Counted from the stretch's first letter, positions 27,827 to 36,614 are shown. The stretch: DNA of 64,000 bases from an uncultured Christensenella sp. (GCA_910583855.1 CAJTYL010000003.1:1-64000), one strand, 5' to 3'. Made by a program: numbers and translations. Notes: generated by a model not told the origin, from the letters alone.

Positions 27827-28018
27827 ATGAAAAAATATGAATTCGTAACGGTTAAAGTGAAAAACAACCCCGTAATGAACGCAAACCTTTACGAACACAG
27901 GGAAGTTATCGAAAAGTACGCTGCAAAGGGCTATGCATATAAAGGTTATATACCTACGGTGTAAGGACCCAGCGGTAAAATAGTAGAAATGGATTTGATT
28001 TTTGAAACAGAAGAGTAA
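27827..28018 (+). pseudogene. DUF4177-like small protein interrupted by an in-frame TAA
   Basis: An AAGGAG lies ten bases before ATG 27827. The frame reads MKKYEFVTVKVK, then VIEKYAAKGYAYKGYIPTV, a TAA at 27962-27964, and then GPSGKIVEMDLIFETEE and a second TAA at 28016-28018. The start (KYEF-VTVK), the middle E-YA-KGY block and the LIFE end match the DUF4177 pattern, so both halves belong to one 63-residue protein. A single C-to-T change (CAA to TAA) explains it. It follows the ABC permease by 13 bp. It could be a recent pseudogene, an assembly error or a readthrough site. Confidence 0.65.
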
Positions 28019-28022
28019 TTTA

Positions 28023-28051
28023 TTGCTAAACGCCGATAAAAATGTTATAAT
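28023..28051 (+). promoter_or_regulatory. Promoter of the M29 aminopeptidase
   Basis: TTGCTA (28023-28028), 17-nt spacer, extended -10 TGTTATAAT with the hexamer at 28046-28051. The leader of about 23 nt contains AAGGTG before the ATG. Confidence 0.7.
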
Positions 28052-28080
28052 TAGCCTAAATTAACTTTTAAGGTGAAATT

Positions 28081-29310
28081 ATGAAAAAATCGAGATTAAA
28101 AAAATATGCCAAACTTATAGTCAAATGCGGCTTAAACGTGCAGAAAGGACAGCTTGTTTTTATCGACTGCGGACTTGATCAGCCCGAATTCGTCGCTATG
28201 GTAGTGGAAGAGTGCTACAAAAGCGGTGCAAAGAAGGTTAAAGTAAATTGGTCATATACGCCCGTAACCAAGCTTAATTATAATTACAGAAGCTTGGAAA
28301 CCCTTTCCGAAGTCACCGAGGTTGAAAAGGCTGAGCTTCAGGAAAAGGTTGACACGCTTGCCTGCAAGCTGTGGATAGAGTCCGAAGACCCCGACGGATT
28401 AAACGGAACAGATAGCGAAAAGATTGCGAAGGCGAGTATGGCGCGTTATCCCGTTATAAAGCCCTACCGCGACGCTATGGAGAACAAATATCAGTGGTGT
28501 ATCGCCGCAGTTCCGGGGAAGGAGTGGGCGAAGAAGGTTTTCCCCGATTTGCCCGAAAAAAAGGCTATCGAAAAGCTGTGGGAAGCTATTTTGTACACTG
28601 CCCGTGTTGACGAAAATCCCATTGCCGCATGGAAGGAGCATAACGTAAACCTTGCAAAGCGCTGCAAATTCTTAAACGATTACAAATTTGACAGACTTGA
28701 ATACAAAAGCCTGAATGGCACCGACTTCACCGTCGGGCTTAACCCTGTCGGCAGATTCTGCGGAGGCGGCGAGTATACGATAGGCAGAAAACGCATCTAT
28801 TTCAATCCCAATATTCCCAGTGAAGAGGTGTTTACGTCGCCCGTCCGCGGCGTTGCCGAGGGCAAAGTGGTTGCCACCAAGCCTTTATCGTATCAGGGCA
28901 AGCTCATTGAAAATTTTTGGATGAGATTTGAAAAGGGTAAAGTCGTTGAAGTATACGCAGAAAAGAACCAAGACCTTTTGGAAAAAATGATTTCTATGGA
29001 CGAGGGAGCGGCATACCTTGGCGAATGCGCTTTAATAGCTTACGATTCGCCTATAAACAATACGGGTATTCTGTTCTATAACACACTTTTTGACGAAAAT
29101 GCAAGCTGCCATTTGGCGGTTGGCAGGGGTTTTAACGACTGTATTGAAAACTATGAAAAGCTGACCGTCGAGGAGTGCGAACGGCTGGGTGTAAACAGCT
29201 CTATGATTCACGTTGACTTTATGATAGGAAGTGCCGATATGTCAATCGTCGGCATAACCAATGACGGCAAGCGTGTTCAAATTTTCAAAGACGGTAACTG
29301 GGCAATTTAA
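28081..29310 (+). CDS. M29-family metallo-aminopeptidase (AmpS/PepS type)
   Basis: 409 residues, the normal length of thermophilic aminopeptidase M29 family members, cytoplasmic (no signal). The family's metal ligands appear in order: Glu in the PNIPSEEVFTSP motif, Glu in GAAYLGECAL, His in NASCHLAVG, and His and Asp in SSMIHVDFMIGS. The N-terminal domain begins with the usual KYAKLIVKCGLNVQKGQ. It removes N-terminal residues from peptides, a fitting partner for the peptide importer in this window although transcribed separately. Confidence 0.95.
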   Translation: MKKSRLKKYAKLIVKCGLNVQKGQLVFIDCGLDQPEFVAMVVEECYKSGAKKVKVNWSYTPVTKLNYNYRSLETLSEVTEVEKAELQEKVDTLACKLWIESEDPDGLNGTDSEKIAKASMARYPVIKPYRDAMENKYQWCIAAVPGKEWAKKVFPDLPEKKAIEKLWEAILYTARVDENPIAAWKEHNVNLAKRCKFLNDYKFDRLEYKSLNGTDFTVGLNPVGRFCGGGEYTIGRKRIYFNPNIPSEEVFTSPVRGVAEGKVVATKPLSYQGKLIENFWMRFEKGKVVEVYAEKNQDLLEKMISMDEGAAYLGECALIAYDSPINNTGILFYNTLFDENASCHLAVGRGFNDCIENYEKLTVEECERLGVNSSMIHVDFMIGSADMSIVGITNDGKRVQIFKDGNWAI

Positions 29311-29319
29311 TTTAAACGA

Positions 29320-29351
29320 AAAAAGCGCGGCTTTCAACGCCGCGCTTTTTA
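29320..29351. terminator. Bidirectional terminator between aminopeptidase and methyltransferase genes
   Basis: GCGCGGC and GCCGCGC form a 7-bp GC stem over a seven-base loop, bordered by A5 and T5, so it functions in both directions between these convergent genes. Confidence 0.9.
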
Positions 29352-30512
29352 TATTACTTGCAAAACTATAAATTTTAAATATTGCGTTTCTTCCGCAGAC
29401 AGAAGGGCGGGGTGGTCGGGAGCTTGCGTTTTTATTTCAACGCAGCGCACCCTTCTGCCGCTTTCTTTTGCGGCTTCGATAAGCATTTTTTCAAATAAAG
29501 TAGCCGTCATATAGTGCGAACAGGAGCAAGTGATTAAAAATCCTCCGCTTTTGACTATTTTCATTGCGGTTAAATTAATATCCTTATACCCGCGATAGGC
29601 GTCTTTCACCTCGTCCGATGTCTTGCAGAAAGCGGGAGGGTCAAGTATAACCGTATCAAACTGCCGTTTCATCTTTCTGAAATTCCTTAAAACTTCAAAA
29701 ACGTCGCCGCAAAGGGTTTCAATATTGGTTATTCCGTTTAAGTTTGCGTTATCGCTTACGTTTTTAAGCGCAAGAGGGGAAATATCGCAGGAGATAACCC
29801 TATCGGCAACGGTAGAAGCGTTTAACGAAAACCCGCCGCTGTTGCAAAAACAGTCCAGAACCTCGCCCCTGCAATACTTTCTTGCGGCATAACGGTTTTC
29901 CTTTTGGTCCAAAAAATAACCGGTTTTCTGCCCGTTTATAATATCGACGAGCATCTTCAATCCGTTTTCGGTAATTTCAACATAATCGGGTACTTTGCCG
30001 TATAAAACCTGTTTAACTTCGGGCAAGCCCTCTTTTTTTCTTACTGGAACGTCGCTCCGTTCAAAAATTCCTTTTGGCGCAAACAGTTTTACAAGGCAGT
30101 CGCAGATAAGTTTTTTGCGCATATCTATGCCGAGCGACAGGTACTGTACGGCAAGATAATCGCCGTACTTATCGACGATAAGAGCGGGGAGGTCGTCTGC
30201 TTCGGCAAATACCGCACGATAGCAGTCTCTATACCCCAATCGAAAACGGTAGTCGTTTGCCGCTTTCAGGCGTTGCATATAAAAATTTTCATCATCGGTT
30301 TCGTCGTTGCGGATAAATACGCGCACTAATATTTTTGAAGCGTGGTTAATATAGCCCTTTCCGATAAATCTGCCGTCAAATGAGTAGACCTCGGCAAGAG
30401 AGCCGTTCTTGTCCTTGCCGTCTATTTTTGCAACCTCATTGGCGTAAACCCAACTGTGCCCCGCAACGATTCTTTTTTCTTCGCCTTTTTTTAAATAAAC
30501 TTTGTAAGCCAT
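29349..30512 (-). CDS. 23S rRNA cytosine-C5 methyltransferase, RlmI/COG1092 family
   Basis: 387 residues from ATG 30512 (an in-frame TTG at 30518 is less likely). Residues 1-75 form a PUA RNA-binding domain (SWVYANEV, GKGYIN). A Rossmann methyltransferase domain follows, with the SAM motif LDCFCNSGGFSLNA, the catalytic segment VILDPPAF, and ITCSCSHYMT containing the catalytic Cys region of RlmI-type m5C enzymes. NGQKTGYFLDQKENR is diagnostic of COG1092. It probably modifies 23S rRNA. There is no SD, and the promoter places the transcription start on the ATG. Confidence 0.9.
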   Translation of the reverse strand: MAYKVYLKKGEEKRIVAGHSWVYANEVAKIDGKDKNGSLAEVYSFDGRFIGKGYINHASKILVRVFIRNDETDDENFYMQRLKAANDYRFRLGYRDCYRAVFAEADDLPALIVDKYGDYLAVQYLSLGIDMRKKLICDCLVKLFAPKGIFERSDVPVRKKEGLPEVKQVLYGKVPDYVEITENGLKMLVDIINGQKTGYFLDQKENRYAARKYCRGEVLDCFCNSGGFSLNASTVADRVISCDISPLALKNVSDNANLNGITNIETLCGDVFEVLRNFRKMKRQFDTVILDPPAFCKTSDEVKDAYRGYKDINLTAMKIVKSGGFLITCSCSHYMTATLFEKMLIEAAKESGRRVRCVEIKTQAPDHPALLSAEETQYLKFIVLQVI

Positions 30513-30518
30513 ACTCAA

Positions 30519-30547
30519 AGTTTAGCAAATTGCGATAATAATTGCAA
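30519..30547 (-). promoter_or_regulatory. Promoter of the RlmI-like gene, giving a leaderless mRNA
   Basis: On the minus strand TTGCAA (30542-30547), 17-nt spacer, TGC-TAAACT with the hexamer at 30519-30524. Only six bases separate the -10 box from ATG 30512, so the first base of the mRNA should be at or next to the start codon. Confidence 0.65.
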
Positions 30548-30553
30548 TAAAAA

Positions 30554-30582
30554 TTGATTTTTATTTCCATATTTGGTATAAT
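30554..30582 (+). promoter_or_regulatory. Promoter of the heterodimeric ABC exporter, near-leaderless
   Basis: TTGATT (30554-30559), 17-nt spacer, TATAAT (30577-30582). Nine bases separate it from ATG 30592, so a leader of only 2-3 nt is predicted and no SD exists. It is back-to-back with the methyltransferase promoter. Confidence 0.7.
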
Positions 30583-30591
30583 TAGATTCGT

Positions 30592-32313
30592 ATGCGCAAA
30601 CTTTTGAAATATCTCAAAAATTATAGGGTGCAATCGGCGTTGGCTCCGCTTTTCAAACTTTTGGAAGCGAGCTTCGAGCTGTTTGTGCCAATGGTCGTTT
30701 CGGCTATAATAAACGAGATTGACGCAGGGAGTGGAAGCGTTTCCTACGTGATTTATGCGTGTCTTATTTTGGTTGCGCTCGGCGTAATAGGACTTATAAG
30801 TGCAGTTGCCGCGCAGTACTTTGCGGCAAAAGCAGCGGTCGGCTTTTCAAAAGAGCTTAGGCACGACTTATTCAATAAGATTCAGTCGCTTTCGTATTCT
30901 GAAATCGATACTCTCGGCACGGGCAAAATGATTACGCGGATGACCAGCGACGTAAATCAGGTGCAGTCGGGCGTGAACTTGGTTTTAAGGCTGTTTATGC
31001 GCTCGCCTTTCATAGTTTTCGGCGCAATGGTAATGGCGTTTTTAATCGATTCATTTGCGGGCGGAGTGTTCGCAATTGCAATAGCTGTTCTTTGCGTAGT
31101 GGTTTTCGGAATAATGCTTATAAGCATTCCTTTATATAAACGGGTGCAGGGCAACCTCGATAAAGTAACCGTTGCCACGAGGGAGACTTTGACCGGTAGC
31201 CGCGTTTTGCGTGCGTTCTGCAAAGAAGAGGATGAAATTAATTCCTATAACCAAAAGAACGCAGAGCTTGCCAAATCACAGCGATTCGTGGGAAAAGTTT
31301 CGGCTTTAATGAACCCGTTGACCTACGCTATAATTAACGCGGCGATTATCGCCTTGATGTACGCAGGCGTTATTAAGTTTAATGCAGGCAGTCTGGACAG
31401 GGGGCAGGTAGTTGCGCTTTACAATTATATGTCTCAGATTTTGATTGAGCTTATAAAGCTTGCAAATCTGATTATAACCGTCACCAAGTCCTTTGCTTGC
31501 GCGGGCAGAATAACGGAAATTTTAGACATGCAGCCGTCCCTGAAAAAGGGAGAAGCCTATGTCAAGGCGGGCGGTTGCTTTATAGAATTCAAAAACGTCA
31601 GCGTGAACTACGGTAATGCTTCAGTAAACGCCTTGGACGGTATTAATTTCACCGTTGAACGCGGGCAGACGGTGGGCATTATAGGCGGAACGGGTGCGGG
31701 CAAAACCACGCTCGTCAATATGTTGCCTCATTTTTACGACGCTAAAGACGGGGAAATACTTATCGATGGCGTAAACGTAAACGCCATAAGCGATGAAGTC
31801 CTTCGCGATAAGTGCGGGATAGTTCCTCAGCGCGCAGTTCTGTTTGAGGGCACGGTCCGTGAAAATATGCAGTGGGGTTTGAATACCGCCACAGATGAAG
31901 AGATATTTGCCGCAATCGAAACAGCTCAGGCTTCCGACGTCATAAAATCAAAGGACGGCGGACTTGACGAAAAGGTAGAGCAGGGCGGTAAAAACTTTTC
32001 GGGCGGACAGCGTCAACGGCTTACCATTGCCCGTGCGCTCGTGAAAAAGCCCGAAATTTTAATTCTTGACGACAGTGCGTCGGCACTTGATTACGCCACC
32101 GATGCAAGGCTCCGTCAATCGATTAAAAGCCTTGATTATAATCCTACCGTGTTTATAGTATCTCAGCGCACGTCTTCGATACGGCATGCCGATAAAATTA
32201 TAGTTTTGGACGGTGGCAAAATGGTTGGCTTAGGTACGCACGAGGAGCTTTTGAAATCCTGCGACTTATATTGCGAGATACATTATTCGCAGTTTGAAAA
32301 GGAGGGTGCGTAA
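30592..32313 (+). CDS. Heterodimeric ABC exporter, subunit with degenerate ATPase residues
   Basis: 573 residues: six transmembrane helices in the first ~320 residues, then a nucleotide-binding domain. Walker A is GGTGAGKTT and the signature is FSGGQRQRLTIARAL, both normal. The Walker B catalytic Glu is Asp (ILDDSASALD) and the switch His is Gln (IVSQRTS). This is the pattern of the degenerate-site subunit of exporters such as TM287/288 and BmrCD. Its stop is immediately followed by the partner's ATG. Multidrug or lipid-like substrates are usual for the family; the real substrate is unknown. Confidence 0.94.
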   Translation: MRKLLKYLKNYRVQSALAPLFKLLEASFELFVPMVVSAIINEIDAGSGSVSYVIYACLILVALGVIGLISAVAAQYFAAKAAVGFSKELRHDLFNKIQSLSYSEIDTLGTGKMITRMTSDVNQVQSGVNLVLRLFMRSPFIVFGAMVMAFLIDSFAGGVFAIAIAVLCVVVFGIMLISIPLYKRVQGNLDKVTVATRETLTGSRVLRAFCKEEDEINSYNQKNAELAKSQRFVGKVSALMNPLTYAIINAAIIALMYAGVIKFNAGSLDRGQVVALYNYMSQILIELIKLANLIITVTKSFACAGRITEILDMQPSLKKGEAYVKAGGCFIEFKNVSVNYGNASVNALDGINFTVERGQTVGIIGGTGAGKTTLVNMLPHFYDAKDGEILIDGVNVNAISDEVLRDKCGIVPQRAVLFEGTVRENMQWGLNTATDEEIFAAIETAQASDVIKSKDGGLDEKVEQGGKNFSGGQRQRLTIARALVKKPEILILDDSASALDYATDARLRQSIKSLDYNPTVFIVSQRTSSIRHADKIIVLDGGKMVGLGTHEELLKSCDLYCEIHYSQFEKEGA

Positions 32314-34074
32314 ATGGCTACATCCTCCCACAAGTCCGTGCTTAAACGCGTATTTAAGCAGCTTAAAAAATATAAATTGCTCATTGCGGCAACGGTATTA
32401 TTTGCGCTTGTATCGGTTGCGGGCAACTTGCTTGCGCCGATTTTCGTGGGACAGATAATCGACCTTCTTATTTTAGGCGAACAGGTTCAGCTTGCAAAGG
32501 TGTTTGAAAAGGTCGTTGCCATAGGAGTAACGGTCGGAATAACCTGCCTTGCGCAGTGGCTTACGAGCGTAATTAACAACCACATTACCTTCAACGTAGT
32601 GAAAGATATCCGTGAAAATGCGTTTACACATCTGCAAAAGTTGCCGTTAAAGTTCATAGACGCGCACTCTTACGGCGATATAGTCGGTCGCGCCATAGCC
32701 GACGTGGACACGTTTGCCGACGGACTCTTGATGGGGTTTACTCAGCTTTTCACGGGCGTACTTACCATCATCGGCGTACTTATCATTATGTTTGCAATGA
32801 ACTGGATAATTGCGCTAATCGTGTTCATTTTAACGCCTTTATCTCTGTTCGTTGCAAAATTTATCGCTTCAAGAACATATTCTCTGTTCAAAAAGACTTC
32901 GCAAATTCGCGGTGAACAGACTGCGTTCATCGACGAAATGATAGGCAATTTAAAGGTAGTGCAGGCGTTCGGACACGAGGATGAAAATCTTAAAAAGTTT
33001 GACGAAATAAACGACCGCCTGACTACCGCATCGTTGAAATCGATTTTTTACTCGTCGCTTACTAATCCGACTACCCGCTTCGTCAACGCGTTAGTGTACG
33101 CGGCGGTCGCGCTTGCGGGTGCGCTTATGCTCATTTTTGCGGTTCCGTTGCCTATAATTTTCACCGTCGGCAAGCTTTCAAATCTGCTTTCGTATGCAAA
33201 CCAGTACACAAAACCTTTTAACGAAATTTCGGGCGTCGTGACCGAGCTTCAAAACGCAATTGCCTGTGCGGGAAGAATTTACGAGATTATCGACGAAGAA
33301 CCCCAAACGCCCGATAAAGCTGGGGCGACCGTTCTTGAAAACGTAGAGGGGGCGGTAGAGTTCAAACACGTTTCTTTTTCCTACGAAAAAAATAAAAAAC
33401 TTATAGAGGACTTGAACGTTTCCGCAAGCGCAGGGCAAAGAATAGCAATCGTCGGGCCTACGGGTTGCGGCAAAACCACGCTCATAAATCTTTTAATGCG
33501 TTTTTACGACCCCGACGGCGGTAAAATTTCCGTCGACGGTAACGATATTTTAGAGGTTACGCGCAAGTCTTTGCGTAAAAATTACGGTATGGTTTTGCAG
33601 GATACTTGGCTCAAAAGCGGTACCGTACTTGAAAATATTGCAATGGGCAACCTGCAAGCCACGCGCGAAGAGATTGAAAACGCCGCCAAAGCCGCCCACG
33701 CGCACAACTTCATTATGCAGATGCCCGACGGCTACGACACGGTGATATCCGAAGACGGCGGCAACCTTTCGCAGGGGCAGAAACAGCTTTTGTGTATTTC
33801 GCGCATAATGCTTTGCCTGCCGCCGATGCTTATTTTGGACGAAGCGACGTCGTCTATCGATACCCGTACGGAACAGAAAATCCAGCAGGCTTTTGCGAGT
33901 CTTATGAACGGCAGAACGAGCTTTATCGTCGCTCACAGACTTTCGACCATACGCGAAGCCGACCTCATTCTCGTTATGAACGAAGGCAACATAGTAGAGC
34001 AAGGCACGCACGAACAGCTTTTAGCTAAGAACGGTTTCTATGCAAAACTTTACAACAGTCAATTCGCCGTTTGA
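32314..34074 (+). CDS. Heterodimeric ABC exporter, catalytic subunit
   Basis: 586 residues with six membrane helices and a nucleotide-binding domain. Walker A is GPTGCGKTT, Walker B is LILDEATSSID with the catalytic Glu and the switch His is in IVAHRLS, all intact. The signature is LSQGQKQLL instead of LSGGQ, as expected because this signature completes the degenerate site made with the partner. It follows the first subunit with no gap, so the two are made together. A 39-bp space containing AAGGAG leads to the ABC-F gene. Confidence 0.94.
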   Translation: MATSSHKSVLKRVFKQLKKYKLLIAATVLFALVSVAGNLLAPIFVGQIIDLLILGEQVQLAKVFEKVVAIGVTVGITCLAQWLTSVINNHITFNVVKDIRENAFTHLQKLPLKFIDAHSYGDIVGRAIADVDTFADGLLMGFTQLFTGVLTIIGVLIIMFAMNWIIALIVFILTPLSLFVAKFIASRTYSLFKKTSQIRGEQTAFIDEMIGNLKVVQAFGHEDENLKKFDEINDRLTTASLKSIFYSSLTNPTTRFVNALVYAAVALAGALMLIFAVPLPIIFTVGKLSNLLSYANQYTKPFNEISGVVTELQNAIACAGRIYEIIDEEPQTPDKAGATVLENVEGAVEFKHVSFSYEKNKKLIEDLNVSASAGQRIAIVGPTGCGKTTLINLLMRFYDPDGGKISVDGNDILEVTRKSLRKNYGMVLQDTWLKSGTVLENIAMGNLQATREEIENAAKAAHAHNFIMQMPDGYDTVISEDGGNLSQGQKQLLCISRIMLCLPPMLILDEATSSIDTRTEQKIQQAFASLMNGRTSFIVAHRLSTIREADLILVMNEGNIVEQGTHEQLLAKNGFYAKLYNSQFAV

Positions 34075-34113
34075 TAGCGGCGCACCTATAAATTAATCAT
34101 TAAGGAGAACAAA

Positions 34114-35691
34114 ATGCTTCAAGTCAACAACGTTTCGCTTCAATACGGCAGCAAAAAGCTGTTTGAGGACGTCAATTTGAAATTTACTAAGGGCAATTGT
34201 TACGGCATTATCGGTGCTAACGGCGCGGGTAAGTCCACTTTTTTAAAGGTTTTAAGCGGCGAGGTAGAGCCCAACAAGGGCGACGTTACGCTCGATAAGA
34301 CTGAAAGAATGTCCGTACTGCAACAGAATCAGAACGCCTATGATAACGTGACCGTTCTCCGCGCGGTTATGCTCGGGCATAAACGCCTCGTCGATATCAT
34401 GGATGAAAAGGACGTGCTTTACGCCAAGACTGACTTCACCGAAGAGGACGGCGTGCGCGCAAGCGAGCTTGAAAGCGAGTTTGCCGAGCTCGGCGGTTGG
34501 GATGCCGAGTACGAAGCGCAAACCCTTTTAAACGCGCTTGATATAACCGAAGACTGCTATGAGACGCTTATGGCGGATCTTGATGCAAAGCGCAAAGTCA
34601 AAGTTTTGCTTGCGCAGGCGCTTTTCGGCAACCCCGACGTGCTTTTATTGGACGAGCCCACGAATAACCTAGATATTAAAACTGTGCGCTGGCTTGAAAA
34701 TTACCTTCTTGATTTCGAGAATACTATAATAATCGTATCCCATAACAGGCACTTTTTGAACAAGGTCTGCACGCACATTTGCGACGTCGACTACGGCAAA
34801 ATCAATATGATGTTGGGCAACTACGATTTTTGGTACGAAACCAGTCAACTCCTTGCCCGCCAGCAGCGCGACCAGAACAAGAAGAACGAGCAGCGCGCAA
34901 AGGAGTTGCAGGACTTTATCGCCCGCTTTGCAGCGAACGCGTCGAAGTCCCGTCAGGCAACGTCGAGAAAAAAAGAGCTTGAAAAGCTTACTATTGCAGA
35001 CTTTAAGCCGTCGTTGCGCAAGTATCCGTTTATTGATTTCAAATACGAGAAAGAAATCGGCAACGATATTTTAATGGTAGAAGGACTCACGAAAAAAGGC
35101 TATTTTGAAAACGTATCCTTCACGGTGCAAAGAGACGAAAAGATAGGTATCGTCAGCGATAAATCCACGACCCTTTCAATGCTTTACGACGTTTTGACGG
35201 GCAAAGTTCAGCCCGATAGCGGCACGGTGCGTTGGGGTAAGACGATTTCAGTTTCGTATTTTCCCGAAAACAACAACGAATATTTTCAGGGCTGCGACTT
35301 GAACCTCGTCCAGTGGCTAAGCCAATATTCAAAGGACCATTACGAGGAATATCTCCGCGGTTGGCTTGGCAGAATGTTATTCTCAGGCGAAGAAGCGCTT
35401 AAAGAGGCAAAAGTTCTGTCGGGTGGCGAAAAAGTCCGCTGTATGCTTGCGAAAATGATGCTTGAAGGCAGCAATTTTTTGATCATGGACGAGCCTACGA
35501 ACCATTTAGACCTTGAAAGTATCACCGCATTGAACAACGGAATGAAAAATTTCAAAGGCTGTATGCTGTTTACTTCGCACGACCAAGAGCTTATGAATAC
35601 CGTTGCGAACAGAATCATAGAAATCAATCAAACCAAAAAATTTGACAAATGCGTCAATTATGACGAATATTTGGACATCATAACACAGTAA
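34114..35691 (+). CDS. ABC-F ATPase, YbiT-like, with degenerate second P-loop
   Basis: 525 residues, soluble, two nucleotide-binding domains joined by a charged linker with the family motif ANASKSRQATSRKKELEK. Domain 1 has a normal Walker A (GANGAGKST) and Walker B (LLLDEPTNNLD), but its signature is ADLDAKRKVKV rather than LSGGE. Domain 2 has a good signature (LSGGEKVRCML) and Walker B (LIMDEPTNHLD), but the P-loop is replaced by GIVSDKSTTLSM, which lacks the GxGKS/T lysine. The layout resembles E. coli YbiT, which also has an atypical first signature. ABC-F proteins act on ribosomes. AAGGAG precedes the start. Confidence 0.9.
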   Translation: MLQVNNVSLQYGSKKLFEDVNLKFTKGNCYGIIGANGAGKSTFLKVLSGEVEPNKGDVTLDKTERMSVLQQNQNAYDNVTVLRAVMLGHKRLVDIMDEKDVLYAKTDFTEEDGVRASELESEFAELGGWDAEYEAQTLLNALDITEDCYETLMADLDAKRKVKVLLAQALFGNPDVLLLDEPTNNLDIKTVRWLENYLLDFENTIIIVSHNRHFLNKVCTHICDVDYGKINMMLGNYDFWYETSQLLARQQRDQNKKNEQRAKELQDFIARFAANASKSRQATSRKKELEKLTIADFKPSLRKYPFIDFKYEKEIGNDILMVEGLTKKGYFENVSFTVQRDEKIGIVSDKSTTLSMLYDVLTGKVQPDSGTVRWGKTISVSYFPENNNEYFQGCDLNLVQWLSQYSKDHYEEYLRGWLGRMLFSGEEALKEAKVLSGGEKVRCMLAKMMLEGSNFLIMDEPTNHLDLESITALNNGMKNFKGCMLFTSHDQELMNTVANRIIEINQTKKFDKCVNYDEYLDIITQ

Positions 35692-35710
35692 AATCAGCTT
35701 AACGACCTTT

Positions 35711-35717
35711 TTCGACT
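35711..35717. promoter_or_regulatory. Possible 0A box upstream of spo0A
   Basis: TTCGACT matches the complement of the 0A box TGTCGAA at six of seven positions, about 62 bp upstream of the spo0A -35 element. Autoregulation by Spo0A is known in Bacillus; a single heptamer with a mismatch is weak evidence. Confidence 0.25.
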
Positions 35718-35778
35718 TAATTATTTACAAAATTACAATATTTTTGTAAAAAATTCCGTCATTTTTTTACAAAATTAC

Positions 35779-35807
35779 TTTACAAATTCAAAATTGTGTA
35801 ATATAAT
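35779..35807 (+). promoter_or_regulatory. Promoter of spo0A
   Basis: TTTACA (35779-35784), 17-nt spacer, TATAAT (35802-35807). Upstream DNA contains three A/T-rich TTTACAAAATTAC-like repeats. A leader of about 30 nt carries GGAG before ATG 35843. Confidence 0.7.
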
Positions 35808-35842
35808 TTTTCCACAGACCAAAACCTATGGAGAAATTTTTT

Positions 35843-36610
35843 ATGAAACAAGAAAGAATCGCAATCTTTTCAAACAATGACGAGTTTGTACTGGAGCTTA
35901 CGGACTATCTTAACTCGGTGGAGGGGTTCACGGTTTGCGCAAGCTCGTCTAACGGCAATACGGCAACGGAGCTTATAAAACACAATTCGCCCACCGTAGC
36001 GGTGGTTGACTTGGTTCTTACCGGACTTGACGGCTTCGGCGTACTTGACTTTGTTAAAGAAAATTGTGCCGATTGTCTTACGATAGCTGTGGGTGGATTC
36101 GTAGACGATAAAATCGTAGACCAGGCTATTGAGCACGGCGCAGTGTATTATCTTGCAAAGCCCGTCAAGGTTGAAACTCTTGCGGACAGAATAACCGAGC
36201 TTCAAAGCGGCAGAACAGTCAATTATAAGGTTGCAACCGAAATAAGGGACAAGCGTAGGGCTGGCTCCCTTGACGAAAAGATAAGCAATATTTTTATAAC
36301 GATAGGCATTCCGCCTCACATAAAAGGCTTTTCATACCTCAGGGAAGGTATCAAACTTGCCGTTGAAGACCCTAGTATAATTAATAAAGTGACGAAGGAG
36401 CTTTACCCTAAAATCAGTGAAAAGTTCGTGACCAGTCCAAGCAAGGTAGAAAGGGCAATCCGCCACGCAATAGAAGTCGCTTGGAACAGGGGTAGAACGG
36501 ACGCAATAAGCTCTATTTTCGGCGCAAGAGTGTACATAGGCAACGAACGCCCCACCAATAGCGAGTTCATAGCTCTCGTCGCTGACAAATTAATTTTAGA
36601 AAGCCTTTAA
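35843..36610 (+). CDS. spo0A: Sporulation master regulator Spo0A with altered receiver pocket
   Basis: 255 residues from ATG 35843 (GGAG nine bases upstream); the ATG at 35828 contains that SD and is unlikely. Residues 1-120 form a CheY-like receiver and ~145-255 the Spo0A_C DNA-binding domain, which is nearly canonical (IGIPPHIKGFSYLREGI, KVERAIRHAIEVAWNRG, RPTNSEFIALVADKL). Aligned without gaps to Bacillus Spo0A, phospho-acceptor Asp56 and Lys106 are kept. The metal-binding Asp10 and Asp11 are Ser10 and Asn11, and Thr84 is Gly84. It controls entry into sporulation or stationary-phase programmes. The lost Mg-binding residues raise doubt about ordinary phosphorelay control. Confidence 0.93.
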   Translation: MKQERIAIFSNNDEFVLELTDYLNSVEGFTVCASSSNGNTATELIKHNSPTVAVVDLVLTGLDGFGVLDFVKENCADCLTIAVGGFVDDKIVDQAIEHGAVYYLAKPVKVETLADRITELQSGRTVNYKVATEIRDKRRAGSLDEKISNIFITIGIPPHIKGFSYLREGIKLAVEDPSIINKVTKELYPKISEKFVTSPSKVERAIRHAIEVAWNRGRTDAISSIFGARVYIGNERPTNSEFIALVADKLILESL

Positions 36611-36614
36611 TACT

